From: Gracilaria gracilis
Lineage: Eukaryota > Rhodophyta > Florideophyceae > Gracilariales > Gracilariaceae
Direction of reading: 5' to 3'
NCBI GenBank assembly: GCA_030374805.1
Contig: JARGSG010000213.1
Span: forward strand, 1-64,000
Length of the DNA stretch: 64,000 nucleotides
Shown piece after piece: positions 1 to 11,045 of the stretch. A program made the position numbers and the translations under genes. Numbering within the stretch: the first letter of the stretch is position 1; each line of letters begins with the position of its first letter. The notes under the pieces were generated by a model. The model did not search any database. It worked only from the letters and a program-made list of their open reading frames with translations, and was not told the DNA's origin.

Positions 1-3000
1 GGTCGGAAGCCGTCGATATAAATTGAGTTGGTTCTGATAGGTTAACTTCAGATTCAATCGCGCCCACGTTTGCCTAATGACTTGCCTCTCCGGCAAATGG
101 CGCAAATCTTCCCGTAGATTGTAGAGATACAGTCTCACTCTCTAGCAAAGGGGGCGCGTGTGAATCTTGACCATTCTCAGCAAACCCAGACAGCGCTTGC
201 GACGGCTTGGGGGCATAGACACGGAAGTCCGATTCTTCGCCAAAACTTGTGCCTCAGGATGGCTCGACGGATTAGAATCGCCAAAGGCCTGATGACGATC
301 TTCGTTATCCTCTGAGTCGTGCTCCAACGCCCCACGAAGCCGTGAGTCTTCGTGAATGTTATATACTCCGTTGTTCTCCCTAAACTCCTTCGGAGCGTAG
401 GGACTTATTTCAAAATCGGTCTTGGTCGATACGGGAACAAAACTGGGTTCAGATTCAAATGCACCTACAGACTGTTTATACTGGTTTCCATTTGTCTCAT
501 TCGGTGTCGGGGGCAGAGGTCCTTCCTCTGTAATGTCCTTTTCCAACTGCAAAACACCAGCTCCAGGATAGTTCGATTTAGGATGCTGCTGTTCATCAGG
601 GGTCTTTAATATGGAATCATACTGAATTGCTTCATTGGGCACATTGTCGATATCAAAAGACGCTTCAACAACCGGTGCATCTGAGTGCAGTGGTGCGCTT
701 CCATCCATGGCTTCCGCAGCATCTGGTTTCCTATACGGTTCGACCATATTGAACTCTTGATGATGAGATGCATTTTCATCATACCCTGGCGGCTGTGCCG
801 GTGAAAGGAAAGATGGAAATCCATGACTCAAGCCAGGGACTTCTGCATGACTGACTTCACCAAAATTATTTCTTGCCCCATCGCCAGGTTCCGCGAGTGC
901 ATGAGTAGTCGGTACGAGGGGCATCCGATTTGATGGTGATGCGTTTCGAGAACTCGGCCTGTCAACTGCTGTTTCAAGAACAGTGAGTTGAGATTGATCA
1001 AATGCTGCTGCGACCGCGTCAGTGGGACGATATGGATCACATGTTCGATAAAGCGTAGGGTCTGAATCAAGACCTTCCGATTTACGGACAACATCTGGAA
1101 CTCTAGAAACTCCATTCTTGTCCGTCAACTCTGATTACGGTGTAGCATTAAATGAAAGGTGTTCCACGTTTGGTTCGTTTGTCTTAAATGCGTCGGTTCT
1201 CAACTTCACTGTTTCGGTGTTCTCATTCTCTTGCTGATACCATGTAGTCTCATCTACTGCGGGGCCTCCAGCAACATTAAAGCCGTCCAAAGAAGGCTGA
1301 TTTGGCGGATCAATATCTCCACCAGGAGCGAATGGGTCGTAGTTCAAACACTGTTCTTCCAACCCAGGGGCTGTTGAAGCCTCTGCCTGTAGAAAGTCTG
1401 CTGTACCCTGTGACTTGTCCGCACTATAAGCGTCAGTTGATGTCATAAATGAAGAGCTTCCTTTGGAGTCATGATCCTGTACGTTAGCAGAATTTAGCTT
1501 CTCGGTCCAATAAGACGTTGAAAACGCAACCTGTGGCTTGCTTTCAATCGCGTTCTCTGTCAGATCAAATGCCGTCGAATCAACTCCCTCGTTTCCATCG
1601 TGATGGTAAGAATGCTCCGTAATCGGAACAGGTGATTCGTCTAACGGCGAGCCTTCTCCACCTCCAATACTTTTCTCAATGGGTTGCTGAACATACTGAC
1701 CCACTTCACCTCTGCATTTTTCACCTCCAGCATTCTTCTCGGCGGGTTGATGAACATCCTGACCCACTTCATCGTTGGCGAGAGCATCTTCATTCCGGTC
1801 AACTCTTATCCCTTGCTGCTTCGAAACGACCGGGGATAGAAGCGAACTAGCTTCATCTTGCTCCGAGGGGTTTGTCATTACCCCTTCCGTCTCATCAGGG
1901 TAACCTCCAACTTGATCCCATCCCCCCCAGATGTCATCATCATCGCCAGAGATCTCCTCAAACGGAACTGGGTCTGACTGCTCTGCATTCCCAGCTGGGA
2001 CACTGAAGAACGCTTCATCTACAGCCATGTTGTCAAGATTACTCGAAGGCGCGCGTTCCCGAACGTCAGGCATAGTTTGGCTATAGTCCGAGGGATCATG
2101 ACTTTCTGACGCTAGAGCCAATGGCTTGTCTTCCTTCCGCTCCTCTATTGAACCATTGACGACACGTCTTTCCGGGATAGGGATATCCTGCGCATTATCC
2201 CATTCTCCCCATATATCAGACGGAACACTTTCCTGGTTCTGCTTATCATTAACGGGCTTTGGCAGGCTTGCATTCCACGTCGCGGGACTAGGAGGCACCA
2301 GCTCTGTCGTGCTATCTACAGCATATTGTGTGCTGCTTTCTTGAATTTCATCTGGAGCGGCGCACGGTGTTTCACTGCTAACATTTGCTTCTGATTGTAG
2401 TCCCGAAGCCTCCGCCAAAAACATGTTATCTGGTTGTGGCATTTCCGATTTGACCTCAACCGCTGACGTAGCATCAATACTCATGTGTTGTGCGGGCTTT
2501 TGGCTGAAATAATGCTGTCCTCTCTCCGGGGTTCCGATATTTCGCTGTGCTGAAGCTGAGATGTCACCCAAATCCCCCCATTGCTCCCAATCCCCTTCAT
2601 TATCATCCTGCTTCTTGTCGTTTGTTAGAGTCCCAAGGGCTATGGCTGCCGAATCGAATGCCACATCTTCTCCTTTAACTTCTTCCTGTCCTATCACAGG
2701 CTCTCCTTCTTTTGGCAAGCTTAACACTCCATCAATGTTTCCTTCATGTGCAGGAGGTTCGAAGAACGGAGGCGCAGGTCTAAAAGATGTGCTGTGAATT
2801 TCTTCTCGCGTGCTCTTGCTAGTTTGTTCAAGACTATGTCCGAGCGCGCCATCAAACTCTTCGCCCACGCTTATTTGTTGAGTTGGGTCAACGGGGATTG
2901 AACTTGATGAGGATTTCGGACTTCGATTTCTGCCATCTTGTAGAAGCTCTTCAGGATTTTCAGAACCGTCCGTGAGTTGCGTTTCCAAAACCAACTCCTC

Positions 3001-5172
3001 TGGCAAATTCTCCTTACGTATTGTAGGCGACGTCTCTTGGTTCTGTGGGGCAACTGTCTCTTCAAAATCTCCCCATCCTGCCCATTCACCTTCGCTAGGT
3101 TCTGCACCACAGTCTTGAATATCAAAACTACCCAATTCCTATCCCGCTGAGTCCACACCAACATCAAAGCATGCCAAATCAGGTTCGACGGGGTTGGGAG
3201 ATCCTTGCGTCGGGTTATTATCTTCTCTTGGCACAGGACACTGTCTCTCACCATACGGCACAGCCTCAGTTTCTTTTTGTTCAAAAACTTGATGCTTAGC
3301 AACGTCTCCAAGTACTGGTGTTTTCGTAGTTTCTTGCTCGACTTGTAAACCGAGCGAGTGAGGCGAAGACTGTTTCGCGCTCTCCGCAAATCCGTCTGAA
3401 CCAATTTCGTCCGGACTCTGCTGAGAACGGAAATCGCTAATATCTGTCCATTCTCCCCATGCTTCCTCATCAGTCACCACTTCACCAGCCTCTTCGACGG
3501 GTTGAGGCTCTTCAACATTTCCGTCTTCGACCCCAAATGCCGTTTCAAATGCCTCAGAACGAACTTTGGCGGTTTCAGTGACCCCATTCTGCCTCTCGAC
3601 TTCTGGGATAACGTTTGTACTGTTGTCAGTCGGATGCCGATCGACCAAGCTTTCTTCGTCCAAGAATTGTGTCGTAAAAACGGTACTACATCCTCCATCT
3701 TCCGGCGCAGGTGGAAATGGCATTGCCTCTGTTGACTCCAATTGAGGGTGTTCGGCATTTTTATCTAGAGCCTTCCCCGAGGTACAACCTGAATCCATCG
3801 CCACGGATGTGTCATCAAGTTTCTCCCATTCTCCCAAGGCCTCGGGATCAATCGCGTTATCGCCGTCGCGCTCGCTTAGTTGATTGTCATTCGGACCGGA
3901 AACCGCTTCGAATTGCTCATCCAGAAATACCTCGTGTTCAACATTTGCTTCATCGGGATTCTTCTTTTCTGAGATACTTACATTCGTTTGCACTACAGAG
4001 GTGTCTTCCAATACCTTCGGTTCTTCATGCTGAACGACACTCGCCCCGGAAGGGGCCGTTGAGGAGTGGATTTCGCCGACCAAGCGGTCCGCTTCGTCCT
4101 GTGTAGCCTGATGTACTGATATATGTTCTGGCTGTTCATCGAAACTAACTTCTTCTCTTGCCACAGAATGAATTGGCTGAACTGATACGTCGTCAGTCTC
4201 TTTCCACTCTGCCCAAGCTTCATCGTTATCTGTGTTCGGGGCTGGAGCGTCTGGTTCGGTAACTGGGTTTTCTTCTTCTGCAAACATCGAAGTGATAGAC
4301 TGGTCGTATGGCTCAGTTTCCTTCCGTTGTGACTGGTTTAAGTGGTTTAAGACAGGGGCACGCGCCTCATAGTTGACTGGAGTGCTTCGCTGAGCTGGCA
4401 CTTCTGGTAGGACAGTATGAGAGCCAACATCAGCCGCGCCTTTCGATTGCTCTGCCGCTTCGACTACCAAAGGCTCTTGTTTCGTCAAGATTGGGGAAGC
4501 ACTGGATTCAGTGGCCGGACTAGGCGCCGCTTCGCTGACTTTCGAGTCAGGCATTTCGTCTGGGATAGTAATTTCTGTGGTGTCCTTCCAACCCCCCCAA
4601 GCGTCCTCGTCGACTTCTGGATCGCTTTCATCCAAAAGGTCATCGGCCCAGCTGTCGTTGCCCTCCCAGCCAGCCAGAAAGAACGGAACTGGGGCTAGGG
4701 AAGATCTCGCAGACTGACTAGGCTTAGTTTCCTTTCGCGGTGAAATTGAAGATAGCTGAAGAAGTTCACTGGTGGTCACTGGAGGTGGAGACGACAACGG
4801 AGGCATTGACTGACGCGACGAACTGAGCTTAAGGGAGGATACTTACGGGGGGGTTCGGTGTGGAATGGTATCCATGCTAGTAGAACCTGGCCTAGAACGC
4901 GACCCCAGCTTCGACTTGACTGGAGAAATACGACGGCGAGGAGAAATATTAAGCAGACTGTCCTAATCTTCGTCTGGTGGGGATGGGCGCGGGGTTGAGG
5001 GAGTGGAGCTGTTCGGGGTGGTCTGGGCTGTGGCTGTGGGGGTGTTTGAGTTTGACTGCTGCTGAAAACGAGACATGCCAGTGATGACACCCCTCCTAGG
5101 CTGTGGCGGAACGCCCATTAGATCAGCAAAGCCAGCGCCCTGCCGAGTTCGTGTACGGCGAGCTCCTTTCAT
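1..5172 (-). pseudogene. Very long acidic W-x-x-W-module protein, frame interrupted by in-frame stops
   Basis: The family is not recognised. One reading frame opens at the ATG at 5172 (MKGARRTRTRQG) and can be followed for about 1,640 codons without an indel. It is broken only by TAG 4963-4965, TAA 4843-4845, TAG 3139-3141 and TAA 1135-1137. Near 235-245 the coding-looking frame shifts by one base; a TAG follows at 74-76 and the frame then runs off the window. The product is rich in D, E, S and P, with no membrane segment or catalytic domain visible. Short acidic modules of the form [DE]-x-W-x-x-W (for example DAWGGWKD, DEEAWGEWTD, DDDIWGGWDQ) recur near 4595, 4210, 3835, 3455, 3080, 2580, 2210 and 1920. 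Acidic aromatic motifs of this kind bind adaptor ear domains in vesicle-coat accessory proteins; applying that here is analogy only. The stop at 4843 lies in a GTAAGT, so a tiny intron could remove it, but the other stops have no such excuse. Confidence 0.6.
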
Positions 5173-5800
5173 GAGGTATCAGTCAAGAGTCAGTGTGTGT
5201 GTGAACGTGAGCAGTGAAAGTAAAGGAGAGTACGTCAACAGGTAAGGAGGAGAAATTTGTGTAGTGGAGGCGGGGTGTTAATGGGCTGGGCTGCCGAAGG
5301 ATGGATCTCTGACGAGCGGAATGTGGAGCGCTTTGGCTCCTGCTGCCATTGTCGAAGGAAAAGAGAATGTGAGCTGTGTAAAGCTTAAAAAAGTGGGGAG
5401 AGACTTCATGGATATTATCGCGAGGCTATTGGCCTTTTTTAGTCAAGTTGGCTAAAATGCGTCAATAAATTAATGTCGAAGCTTAACAGAACGCGCCGCT
5501 AGGCCGCGGCCAATCAACTTGGCGCCCAATTCATGCATGCGTGCGTGCTTTCTGTGCCTCAGTGCTCGTCGATGATCATCATCAGGTTCACCTCTCTAAG
5601 AGCGTGACCCCGTGGGCGAGAATCAGCCAGTTTCGGGTATCTATGCCACACAACGCCATACACAGACAAATATTATCACGGGGCAGGAGTTTTCGGTTGA
5701 TATATGATAACATCTCTTGCAGCATTTCTCAAACCTTCAACTGCCCCACGGTCCTCTTAGCCAATCTTTTGAGCCACGAGACTTTTGCTCACCCCACATC
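5173..5800. promoter_or_regulatory. Divergent intergenic region
   Basis: This 628-bp gap separates the minus-strand acidic gene (ATG at 5172) from the plus-strand ZNHIT1-like gene (ATG at 5801), so it must hold both promoters. No clear TATA element or repeat was seen. It contains short AT-rich stretches, for example around 5460-5480. Confidence 0.4.
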
Positions 5801-6376
5801 ATGACATCGCTTAAAGGTGGCACTTCAAAACCAGAGGAGAATACCACGCGGGCGAAACGGAAGCGTGAAGTAGCAAACCGTGTGAAACATCTGGACTTTT
5901 CTGTCATTCAAGAGGCTCGAAATCGGAGGCTGCGAGCTCTTGAAAACGACAATTACGCCGCCGAACAAGAAGCTATTCTACTGGAGGGCGAAGATGAGTA
6001 CGAACCAGGTATGGGCTCTGAGGAGGAGATGGCGGGGAAAAAGAGGCCTACGCGAACACGCAAGCGAAAACAGAGAAGACGACAGCGTGGACTGAAGGAC
6101 AGTCGCGCGGAAGCGAAAGAGGTTGGTATAGAGCGATGGAACCAACCTAGTCACGTCGCCATCGAAGAAGAGAACCTGTCCGCTCGACTAAAAAGGATGG
6201 TGGCATGGTCGAAAATGATTGTATCTCCTGGCTCTCGTCCTCCTCGATACTTCTGCTCAACATGTGGCTACGCCGCACCTTACACTTGCACAAGATGTTT
6301 CACGCGGTTCTGCTCCGTAAGATGTAACGAGGTTCATCAAGAAACCAGGTGCCTGAAGTTTACTGCGTACATGTGA
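5801..6376 (+). CDS. ZNHIT1: ZNHIT1/SWC6-like HIT zinc-finger protein
   Basis: Likely the zinc-finger HIT-domain subunit of the SWR1/SRCAP chromatin remodeller, which exchanges H2A for H2A.Z in the nucleus. The 191-residue product has a basic, charged N-terminal half with the family's N-terminal signature (ARNRRLRALENDN). Its C-terminal HIT finger shows the C-x2-C, C-x2-C, C-x3-C, H-x5-C pattern (from YFCSTCGYAAPYTC to HQETRCLKF, residues about 147-188). Human ZNHIT1 is 154 residues and plant SWC6/SEF about 170, so the length fits with a somewhat longer linker. The start at 5801 is preferred over an upstream ATG at 5717 because homology begins after it and the upstream part looks non-coding. 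The frame is intact. It is the only clearly undamaged host gene here, transcribed away from the acidic gene. Confidence 0.88.
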   Translation: MTSLKGGTSKPEENTTRAKRKREVANRVKHLDFSVIQEARNRRLRALENDNYAAEQEAILLEGEDEYEPGMGSEEEMAGKKRPTRTRKRKQRRRQRGLKDSRAEAKEVGIERWNQPSHVAIEEENLSARLKRMVAWSKMIVSPGSRPPRYFCSTCGYAAPYTCTRCFTRFCSVRCNEVHQETRCLKFTAYM

Positions 6377-7064
6377 GCGGCCACGATGTTCTTCAAATTC
6401 CAAAGAGCTTTTCCGGTGATTGGGATTCGTGCAAAAGTGGCGCAGGATGCATGGGCGAATTCGTGTTGCAGAACTTGGTGTCGTTTGTAAAGACGTAAAC
6501 GACTGCGGAATAAGGAAGAGGATATCGGCAAACTGCCAGATTCGATGGACGTTTGGGCGTCTGAAGGTTTCACACAGGATCCTGGGCTCAGGGACATGAG
6601 GATGGCTGGAAGAGCCAGCATTTGTCAAAGCTAGACGTCGGTCAATTTAAGAGAGAAGTCATTTACGTTGTGCACTCGTCTACACTATAGACAGAGAGAG
6701 AACTTGTGAATGTCCAAGTACCTATCTTGTAGAACGAGGGAGGTGGAGACTTGAAACGCTCAACACTGCAAATGTAGATACCCAGACAAGGAACTTCCAC
6801 GAATCCGCATAGTATCACTACGGTCTTCCCGAATGATGCAGAGTCATTAACTTGACTTTCTTGTTCTATATCATCTCCACTGTTTCCTGGTTCACAGACA
6901 CTCGCCAAACCATCTCCATACACGACGAAGTTTGGTCAGAAAGCCAGTCAAGAATGATCCTGCTAAGAGTGCATCATGAGGCGCGCGATAATCGATGAAC
7001 CACGACAAACCACACTGCCTATGAACCGACTGGTGCTTCATTGCAAAGCAGTTGATACTGTAAG
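6377..7064. other. Intergenic, nothing recognised
   Basis: Stop codons are frequent in all frames and no homology was recognised. It follows the ZNHIT1-like gene and precedes a weak coding-looking stretch that starts near 7065. Confidence 0.4.
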
Positions 7065-7510
7065 TGCAGATCGGTGTGGTTGTTTCAAGACGACCTCTTT
7101 GGCGGTTTCGGCCAGTTCCATTCGGTCAAGGCGGTCGCTTCCCGGGATCAAAAGAAGTATCACACGCGACAGAAGAATCCCGATATGTACATTTACGGCG
7201 ACTATGATCAATAGCAGTCGCATGAAAAATACGATGAGGCAATTCGTTACTTCCCACCCACAACCAATGGAGGCCATGTGCACTTACTGTCGAAGCTGCG
7301 CCCAGAGTCTGGACTCCAGAAACGGTTGAACAACCATCTCAGCAAGGCTTGCAACACGAGAAAGGCGGTGGCCTCTGTCTTCGTTGGAGGACTGAACAAG
7401 CCCCGCAACAGGTTCCAAACGGCTGCCCAAGAAAACCAACCCTCGTGCAAGTAATCTCTTGGCGGGGCCCTCTCCAAGGGATGGAGAACAAGAAGCCCAG
7501 CTCCGCAAGT
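7065..7510 (+). pseudogene. Unrecognised coding-looking fragment
   Basis: Read in one plus-strand frame, this stretch gives a normal-looking protein segment of about 145 residues (it includes WLFQDDLFGGFGQFHSV and later RKAVASVFVGGLNKP). It is broken by a TAG near 7212-7214 and ends at TAA near 7450-7452, beyond which the frame decays. No start codon, family or domain was identified. Amino-acid composition and codon use look better than in the overlapping minus-strand frame, which is why it is listed. It may be a fragment of a host gene in the same state as its ERCC1 and HDAC neighbours. The assignment is weak. Confidence 0.28.
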
Positions 7511-8449
7511 CGTCTATTAACGTTCGCTCTGAACTGGACCACCAAGCCGAAAGTGTCTGGCTGTTCTTCGGCTAACAATAATATCAATCTACGGTTTTTG
7601 CGTGGGGATACACCACATGAGAAGGTTTGCTCATCGGATGAGAAACATACTTGCTGGTTGCCTGTTATGAGGACTGGTTGTGGTCCTGAATCGGATTGGG
7701 GTTCCAAACTGTCCAGAATGGGGGGTATGGGTGCCAGACTTCCCGAGTCCAATACGGGTGCCAGGTTTTCCCCTTGAATGGGGATCGATGTTCCTCGTTT
7801 CCGGATGGAGTTTGGCGCTGAATTGACTGTCAAAATGGATAGGTGAAGCGTTAAGATTGTGAGAAAACACGGCTGAAAGCTTGCCCATGGTGATACGGAT
7901 GGGATTGAGGCAGTAGGGAGCAAATTTCCTGATGACGGGTGCGGAAAGCTGATGTGCGACGTAACCTTATATATAGTTTGGAACACGGTTCTGTGCCTCA
8001 TCGTTCTTTAAATAGTAGGCTTGCGCTCATGACCGTGCAGGTGAACACCTGGGTGTTTCACAGATGTAAGTTGGCATGGCACGATAATTCACGAATTGCG
8101 AATCGCAACCCATGTTTTCTTGGGGTGGCACGAGAGAGAGCGAAAATATTAGAAGCTTGTCGAACCGTGGCAACGCATCCTATTTCCATTCATGAACGAG
8201 CTGTATCTATCTCCCTTATGCTGAAGAGCAGCTCCAAGGGCAAGTTAGCGATGTACGCCTGGATGTTATCTGACACAGGATTACACGCACTCGTATCAAC
8301 AGTTGTCAATCCCCGTTCCTCGTAAGGGTGAAACAGTCCGCGATTACCAGGGCACTTCACATTGACAGAACCTACTCACGCATCTGCGCCATCTTGAGTT
8401 AGCCTCTTAGTTCAACGGACCAACGGCTTCCTCACGCCTCAATCGCAAA
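7511..8449. other. Intergenic, nothing recognised
   Basis: No supported gene. A minus-strand cysteine-rich open frame overlaps the left part but has no recognisable homology. A short GGGTGCCAG motif recurs near 7727 and 7757. Confidence 0.35.
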
Positions 8450-9238
8450 ATGTCTGAGGAGGAAAACGCGAAGCGTTCATTACCGCATGCAGCTAACGAA
8501 AGTTCGGTACCAACACGTCTCAGTCGCTCTGAACAAACCTCACAAGCGTCCGCGATCAGAAGGAAATTCCTCGCACATCGCCGCCGCTCTAGCGCATGCA
8601 CGTTCAAAAGTCGCTCTTCTCGTACATTCCAAAACAGCTAGCCAATCCAATGGTACGCTACATCCGTCACGTACGAAAAGAACCGAACAGTAGCAATACC
8701 TGCAGATTTTGTGTGCGGTCCAACAACATGTGCCCTCTATCTGTCGCTGCAGTTCCATAAGCTGCATCCTGAGATATATATATAAACGGGTTCGTACCCT
8801 TGGGTACACACTTCAAACTGCGTATTTCTGCTTGTTCTTGTTGATATAGCCAATCACCGCACCTGTCTTCATGAATTGACCAAGATGTGTCTCATCAATC
8901 AAATGACGCTCATTTGCGCCGGTTGTCAGCGCGAAGCCGCGCGTTATTTGGAAACATTTCGAAGTTATGAAGGTAAGGGAGCGGAACTGATTCAAGAGCG
9001 TGTTGCCGATGATTATCCGTCCCGACTTCATACTGCTCTGAGTTCTGTTAGAGGAGTCGACCGCACAGATGTTAGCACTCTTGTATATACGTTCGGGACT
9101 TTTCGTGATATTGCTGCGGCATCAAGAGAAGAACTGAAGCAATGTCCTGGGATTGGTGAGCGGAAAGTAGCCAGGCTCTTCCAAGCGTTGCACCAACCAT
9201 TCAAAAGGCGATTGGCAAGAAATGGAAGAAAGTGCTGA
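8450..9238 (+). pseudogene. ERCC1: ERCC1-like DNA repair protein, frameshifted
   Basis: ERCC1 is the non-catalytic partner of XPF in the structure-specific nuclease of nucleotide excision repair. The C-terminal half is clear: a segment matching ANPMVRYIRHV near 8640, then IPADFVCGPTTCALYLSLQF (about 8697-8757), then LTKMCLIN and EAARYLETF, and a tandem helix-hairpin-helix end (TFGTFRDIAAASREELKQCP and GIGERKVARLFQALHQPF), ending at TGA 9236-9238. These pieces lie in different frames: one shift falls between about 8670 and 8700, another in the AT-dinucleotide run at 8772-8783. A plausible N-terminal start is the ATG at 8450 (MSEEENAKR), but homology there is not visible. As drawn the gene cannot make full-length ERCC1. 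It lies tail to tail with the HDAC pseudogene. Confidence 0.75.
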
Positions 9239-9601
9239 GGAGGATGTCAGGTGATGTGTGCTTCATTGTATAAATTAAATTACCCTAGTAAAGAGAGTAT
9301 GTATCGGAATTGAACGACATCTCTGCCACAGGTCGCCACATCTTAGAGTTCATCTTTGCTGAGATGTAACCATGGGCCGTAGACACTATATCACGGCAGT
9401 GGTTCATCGATTTCAACTAGTTACCATGGGCAGGAGATATTCGTTCAGCAGATCAATTGGAATGGGGGGCTTTGAATATATGGAATCAGAGCAGCCCAAC
9501 TAGAGAACTACGAGTTTTGCAAATCCTTTCTGTTTGTACAGGAAGCAGAAATCTGAATACTGTCCATAAACCTGATATGATAATGCAATGAAAACATTAC
9601 A
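9239..9601. other. Short gap between convergent pseudogenes
   Basis: This AT-rich sequence between the 3' ends of the ERCC1-like and HDAC-like pseudogenes presumably held both 3' untranslated regions. No gene or repeat was seen. Confidence 0.4.
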
Positions 9602-10875
9602 TCAGCTGCAATCCATTCCGAAGTCGTACTCATCATCATAAAACTCCTCATCCATCTGTTTCTTATCTACAGCGTTTCTTCTATCAGGATCAAGATCATC
9701 TTCGCCATCAGAACAGTAGAGTACAGATGGAATTTCTTGCATTTGAACAGAAGGCGCTGCGTTCAAGCATCTCAAGTTCTCCATGATTTTCTCGGTGACT
9801 TTTCCCAACGTAGCGTGGTGTATTATGGTTTTTGACAGCTTTATCGGCCGAGAAGTGCAGCTTGTGGTCGGGGGCAAAGTACTCCCAATAGTCATTATAC
9901 GGGATGCGGTCATCCGGAACTGTGCTGAGGAGAACACCACTTTCATATACCCAACAGCGAGCTACGTTGCACATATTGTAGCCCCCCACCACCCAACAAC
10001 AAGGTTGGAATATTGAAGTCTTTCACAAACTGTACGGCAGTTCGCATGCCCCTTGATAGTCATGTTGAAAGATCCCAAGGAATCGTTCGCCAGCCCATCC
10101 ACTCCACACTGCAAGACAATTGCTGATGGGCGGAACAATTCAATGACTTTCCGAACAACTAGCCTGAAAGCATTCTCGTAACTCTGGTCATTCATGCCGT
10201 TCTTTAGCGGAAAGTTTACGGCGTAGTATTCTCTGTTCCCAAACCCTTTGTCCCAAACTGAGCCGGTGCCAGGGGAAGAAATTGTCCCCGTATTTGTGAA
10301 AGGAGACAGTCATAACCCGATCAGTGACATAAAATGCCTCCTCAACTCCATCGCCATGGTGAAGGTCAATATCAATATACAGTACCCGAGGAAAGTACTT
10401 GAACAGCTCGAGAATGGCCAAGACAATGTCATTAGTGTAACAAAACCCAGAAGCTTCGAACTTCTTCGCATGATGCAGACCTCCTGGCCAATTAATGACG
10501 ATGTCCGACGTGCCACTAATAAGTTTTCGAGCCCGGTCAATGCTTCCACCAGTATACAACTGACAAAACTCAAAAAGGCCATCAAACAAAGGGCAGTTCT
10601 CGTTCTTACCCACATTGAACCGAGAAAGTTCTTTTCTGAACTGACGACGATTGTCAGGCGTAACGCGCGAAAGGAAGTTGATGTACTCAGATGAATGAAA
10701 CTGTCTCAGTTCTTGTTCTGTCGCGCGTCTTGGCCGATAAACTTGCTATGGAACTTAGATTGGAGGAAGGAGTTAGAAAATGGACATCTCTTGATTTCCT
10801 GCCGTAGAATTCTTTTGTGGAAGGAGAACACAAACCATTTTGCGATATAGTCCTTTGATGCATCCATTCGAGCAT
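9602..10875 (-). pseudogene. Class I histone deacetylase (RPD3/HDAC1-3 type), multiple frameshifts
   Basis: Class I HDACs are zinc-dependent lysine deacetylases of nuclear co-repressor complexes. The sequence shows the family core: [51 protein letters not shown] with the tandem active-site histidines, [15 protein letters not shown] (zinc ligands), [15 protein letters not shown], then FRPSAIVLQCGVDGLAND, GGYNMCNVARCWVYES and a final acidic tail ending in TGA at 9602. The segments sit in three different frames, with single-base shifts near 10262, 10010, 9900 and 9800. The N-terminal part (10700-10875) is badly eroded. Usual QCGADSL reads QCGVDGL here. At least four indels argue for a dead copy rather than introns. 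Confidence 0.82.
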
Positions 10876-11045
10876 AACAATGTTAAGTTACATGTTCAAA
10901 GTTAGTAAACAGCACAAGCAGCGGTTGACTTCATTTGAACCCCATTTCTTGACGACAAGATGAATGAAACGAACCATATGCCAAGACAAGATTATGAGTC
11001 ATGCTTAGACGGTGTGGTTCCATAACGTGACCTTCACCGAAAACA

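Noticed and set aside
7339-8001. Minus-strand 220-codon cysteine-rich frame with a hydrophobic stretch
   Set aside because: No homology, no sensible start, and it overlaps a better coding-looking plus-strand stretch. Probably chance.
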